Source: Planctomycetaceae bacterium (lineage in GTDB: Bacteria > Planctomycetota > Planctomycetia > Pirellulales > Thermoguttaceae). Taken from it: a stretch of DNA of 9,082 bases. The notes beneath the pieces are model-generated. The model did not search any database and was not told the origin of the DNA. It saw only the letters and a program-made list of their open reading frames with translations. The first letter of the stretch is position 1. Each line of letters starts with the position of its first letter. Position numbers and translations under genes: made by a program. Positions 8,261-9,082 of this stretch are shown in pieces. The stretch covers positions 1 through 9,082 of the forward strand of contig JAIROD010000807.1 in NCBI GenBank assembly GCA_031257725.1. The letters are read 5' to 3'.

Positions 8261-8437
8261 TCTCTAATAATTCAGAATTTATCAAAAGTTAACGGCGTGT
8301 GCATGCCTTGCGTTGTTCGACTTAACCCCAAAACACGGGCTAAACCTCGTTGTCAACCAGAAACACGGGGTACCCCCGTCGTTAACTATTAACTATTGAC
8401 TAAATAGGTTGAAAATAAAAAATTGAATTATGAGAGA
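8261..8437. mobile_element. MITE-like palindromic element, copy A (expanded)
   Basis: The ends are imperfect inverted repeats: TCTCTAATAATTCA at 8261-8274 matches the complement of 8424-8437 at 13 of 14 bases. The interior holds GC-rich palindromes, including ACGGGG-TAC-CCCCGT (8365-8379), and a decayed partner just before it (ACACGGGCTAAACCTCGTTGT). It is colinear with the copy at 8671-8819 but is about 28 bases longer because the ACACGGGG hairpin unit is present twice. It has no coding capacity. I could not identify a target-site duplication. It ends about 45 bases from the start codon of the giant gene. Confidence 0.7.
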
Positions 8438-8670
8438 CGCCCGATTCTTATGAGTTTGATTTTTTAATCAGGTTTCCAACGTTGTATTGTGCATTGTGCA
8501 TTGTGTAAAAAATATTCCGTCATCTTCGTATCGAACCATTTTTATCCTAAAATTTGATAGAATCGTTATTTTGTTAAAAAAGGATTGTAAGCGAACTACT
8601 GATTTTATCGATTTTAACGATTAAAAAAAGTAGTCTAGCGTTTATAGGCTGATAGTTATACTATTGTGAA
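8438..8670. other. AT-rich spacer between the two elements, no gene seen
   Basis: No reading frame longer than a few codons with a plausible ribosome site is present on either strand. The stretch contains a threefold heptamer repeat (8486-8506), several A/T runs, and a weak inverted repeat around ATCGATTTTAACGAT. I see no RNA gene. Confidence 0.6.
8486..8506. repeat. Threefold ATTGTGC heptamer repeat
   Basis: ATTGTGC-ATTGTGC-ATTGTGT stands in the spacer between the two elements. It is a short microsatellite-like run with no evident function. Confidence 0.8.
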
Positions 8671-8819
8671 CCTCTCATCATTCGGAATTTACCGAACGTT
8701 AACGGCGTGGGCTTGCCCCGCGTTGTTCGGCTTAACCCTAAAACACGGGGTAAACCCCGTCGTTGAACTATTAATTTATTAATTAATGGGTTGAAAATAA
8801 AAAATTGAATTATTAGAGA
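8671..8819. mobile_element. MITE-like palindromic element, copy B (compact)
   Basis: It shares long blocks with copy A, for example GTTAACGGCGTG, GCGTTGTTCG, CTTAACCC, AAAACACGGG and GGTTGAAAATAAAAAATTGA. The right end, TGAATTATTAGAGA (8806-8819), is the exact complement of copy A's left end, and copy B's own left end matches it at 10 of 14 bases. The interior hairpin ACGGGG-TAAA-CCCCGT (8745-8760) is perfect, and flanking AAC/GTT can extend it. A second GC palindrome lies around CGTGGGCTTGCCCCGCG. It codes for nothing. It is likely mobilised, if at all, by a transposase elsewhere. Confidence 0.7.
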
Positions 8820-8878
8820 TACCCTTGTCTTTTTCTTGTTATTTCGTGTTAAAAAAGTTAAAACAAAATAGACAATTA

Positions 8879-8929
8879 CGATGGCGGGTGAAAACTTCAG
8901 CGAAACATCGCCTGCCCCTTGATTTTTTT
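8879..8929 (+). terminator. Possible hairpin plus T-tract upstream of 8962
   Basis: CGATG (8879-8883) can pair with CATCG (8906-8910). Alternatively GGCGGG can pair with CCTGCC. Both are followed by CCCTTGA and seven T (8923-8929). The same stretch can be read as a 13-codon open frame, ATG at 8881 to TGA at 8920-8922. It might be an intrinsic terminator or a leader/attenuator for the possible gene at 8962. The stem is modest and imperfect, so confidence is low. Confidence 0.25.
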
Positions 8930-8950
8930 GACGTAAAACAATAATTCTCC

Positions 8951-8957
8951 GGAAAGG
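8951..8957 (+). promoter_or_regulatory. Ribosome binding site before the ATG at 8962
   Basis: GGAAAGG ends four bases before the ATG. It is a clear purine-rich Shine-Dalgarno candidate, and better than that of the giant gene. It is the main reason for taking the start at 8962 seriously. Confidence 0.45.
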
Positions 8958-8961
8958 TGCA

Positions 8962-9082
8962 ATGATCAGGAAATTTTCTTTAATTCTTTTGGTTTCTCTG
9001 TTACGTACAAAATGCCGATTAAAACGCAGAACAGATGACTCTCACGATTGTACGATAAAGCCCCATTGTATAAACAATCAAT
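8962..9082 (+). CDS. Possible start of an exported protein gene, or a decayed one (runs off the window)
   Basis: The ATG at 8962 follows a good ribosome site, and the frame stays open for 40 codons to the window edge. The first 14 residues, MIRKFSLILLVSLL, look like the start of a signal peptide. The next residues (RTKCRLKRRTDDSHDCTIKP) are rich in Arg, Lys, Cys and His and do not look like a normal cleavage region or mature start. Another frame reads NAEQMTLTIV just after, which would fit a signal peptide end and a first beta strand better. A frameshift in an old gene is therefore possible. I do not recognise a family. It diverges from the giant gene. Confidence 0.3.
   Translation, partial: MIRKFSLILLVSLLRTKCRLKRRTDDSHDCTIKPHCINNQ

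Noticed and set aside
8701..8764. Intrinsic terminator from the ACGGGG-TAAA-CCCCGT hairpin
   Set aside because: The hairpin is not followed by a T-run on either strand and is repeated in the same setting in copy A, so it is better explained as part of the element.
8261..8819. CRISPR array
   Set aside because: There are only two copies, each about 150-177 bases and imperfect, with a 233-base spacer and terminal inverted repeats. This does not fit CRISPR repeat size or regularity.
8836..8870. Sigma70-like promoter TTGTTA with an AT-rich downstream region
   Set aside because: No convincing -10 box at 16-18 bases. The region is A/T-rich enough to give such matches by chance.
9065..9078. ATTGT-ATAA-ACAAT inverted repeat at the right edge
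   Set aside because: A 5-bp AT-rich stem is too short to assign a function, and the sequence ends there.
8215..9082. tRNA or other structured RNA gene in the intergenic region
   Set aside because: I found no tRNA arm pattern or familiar riboswitch core. The GC-rich hairpins belong to the two repeated elements.

Overview
The window is dominated by one very large gene on the minus strand. It starts at 8214 and stays open to the left edge: 2,738 codons are visible and the stop codon is not. I translated the whole stretch by hand and found no in-frame stop. The product has a signal peptide, a Pro/Thr-rich linker containing a 51-bp tandem repeat, a short helical segment with two LTxxQ motifs, one STN (secretin/TonB short N-terminal) domain, and then about 34 consecutive secretin N-type (Secretin_N/NolW-like) half-domains. 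It ends, as far as visible, in a charged Pro/Ser/Thr-rich tail with three closely spaced cysteines. No secretin pore domain is recognisable in the visible part. Very large secreted proteins built from many secretin N repeats are, from memory, typical of Planctomycetota, so I infer a planctomycete, perhaps Pirellulales with fairly low GC. No marker gene in the window confirms this.

Layout. 8140-8214 is the signal peptide. 7831-8139 is the Pro/Thr linker, 7621-7830 the LTxxQ segment and 7390-7614 the STN domain. 181-7320 is the Secretin_N repeat array, interrupted by a poly-proline linker (7081-7134) and by two tyrosine-rich insertions (about 2530-2930). Near the middle (4441-6090) the array has grown by duplication of a 122-residue two-domain module. 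1-180 is the low-complexity tail.

The right-hand 870 bases (8215-9082) hold no convincing complete gene. They carry two related copies of a small palindromic element with imperfect terminal inverted repeats (8261-8437 and 8671-8819). This looks like a non-autonomous MITE-type element. One copy lies only about 45 bases upstream of the giant gene's start codon, so it probably overlaps that gene's promoter region. At the far right a plus-strand start codon with a good ribosome binding site and a signal-peptide-like N-terminus begins at 8962 and runs off the window. It may be a real gene start or a decayed one.

The giant gene and the possible gene at 8962 point away from each other, so 8215-8961 would be a divergent intergenic region shaped largely by the two elements. 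Nothing visible gives the giant protein a proven function. The architecture suggests an exported, envelope-located scaffold or binding protein.
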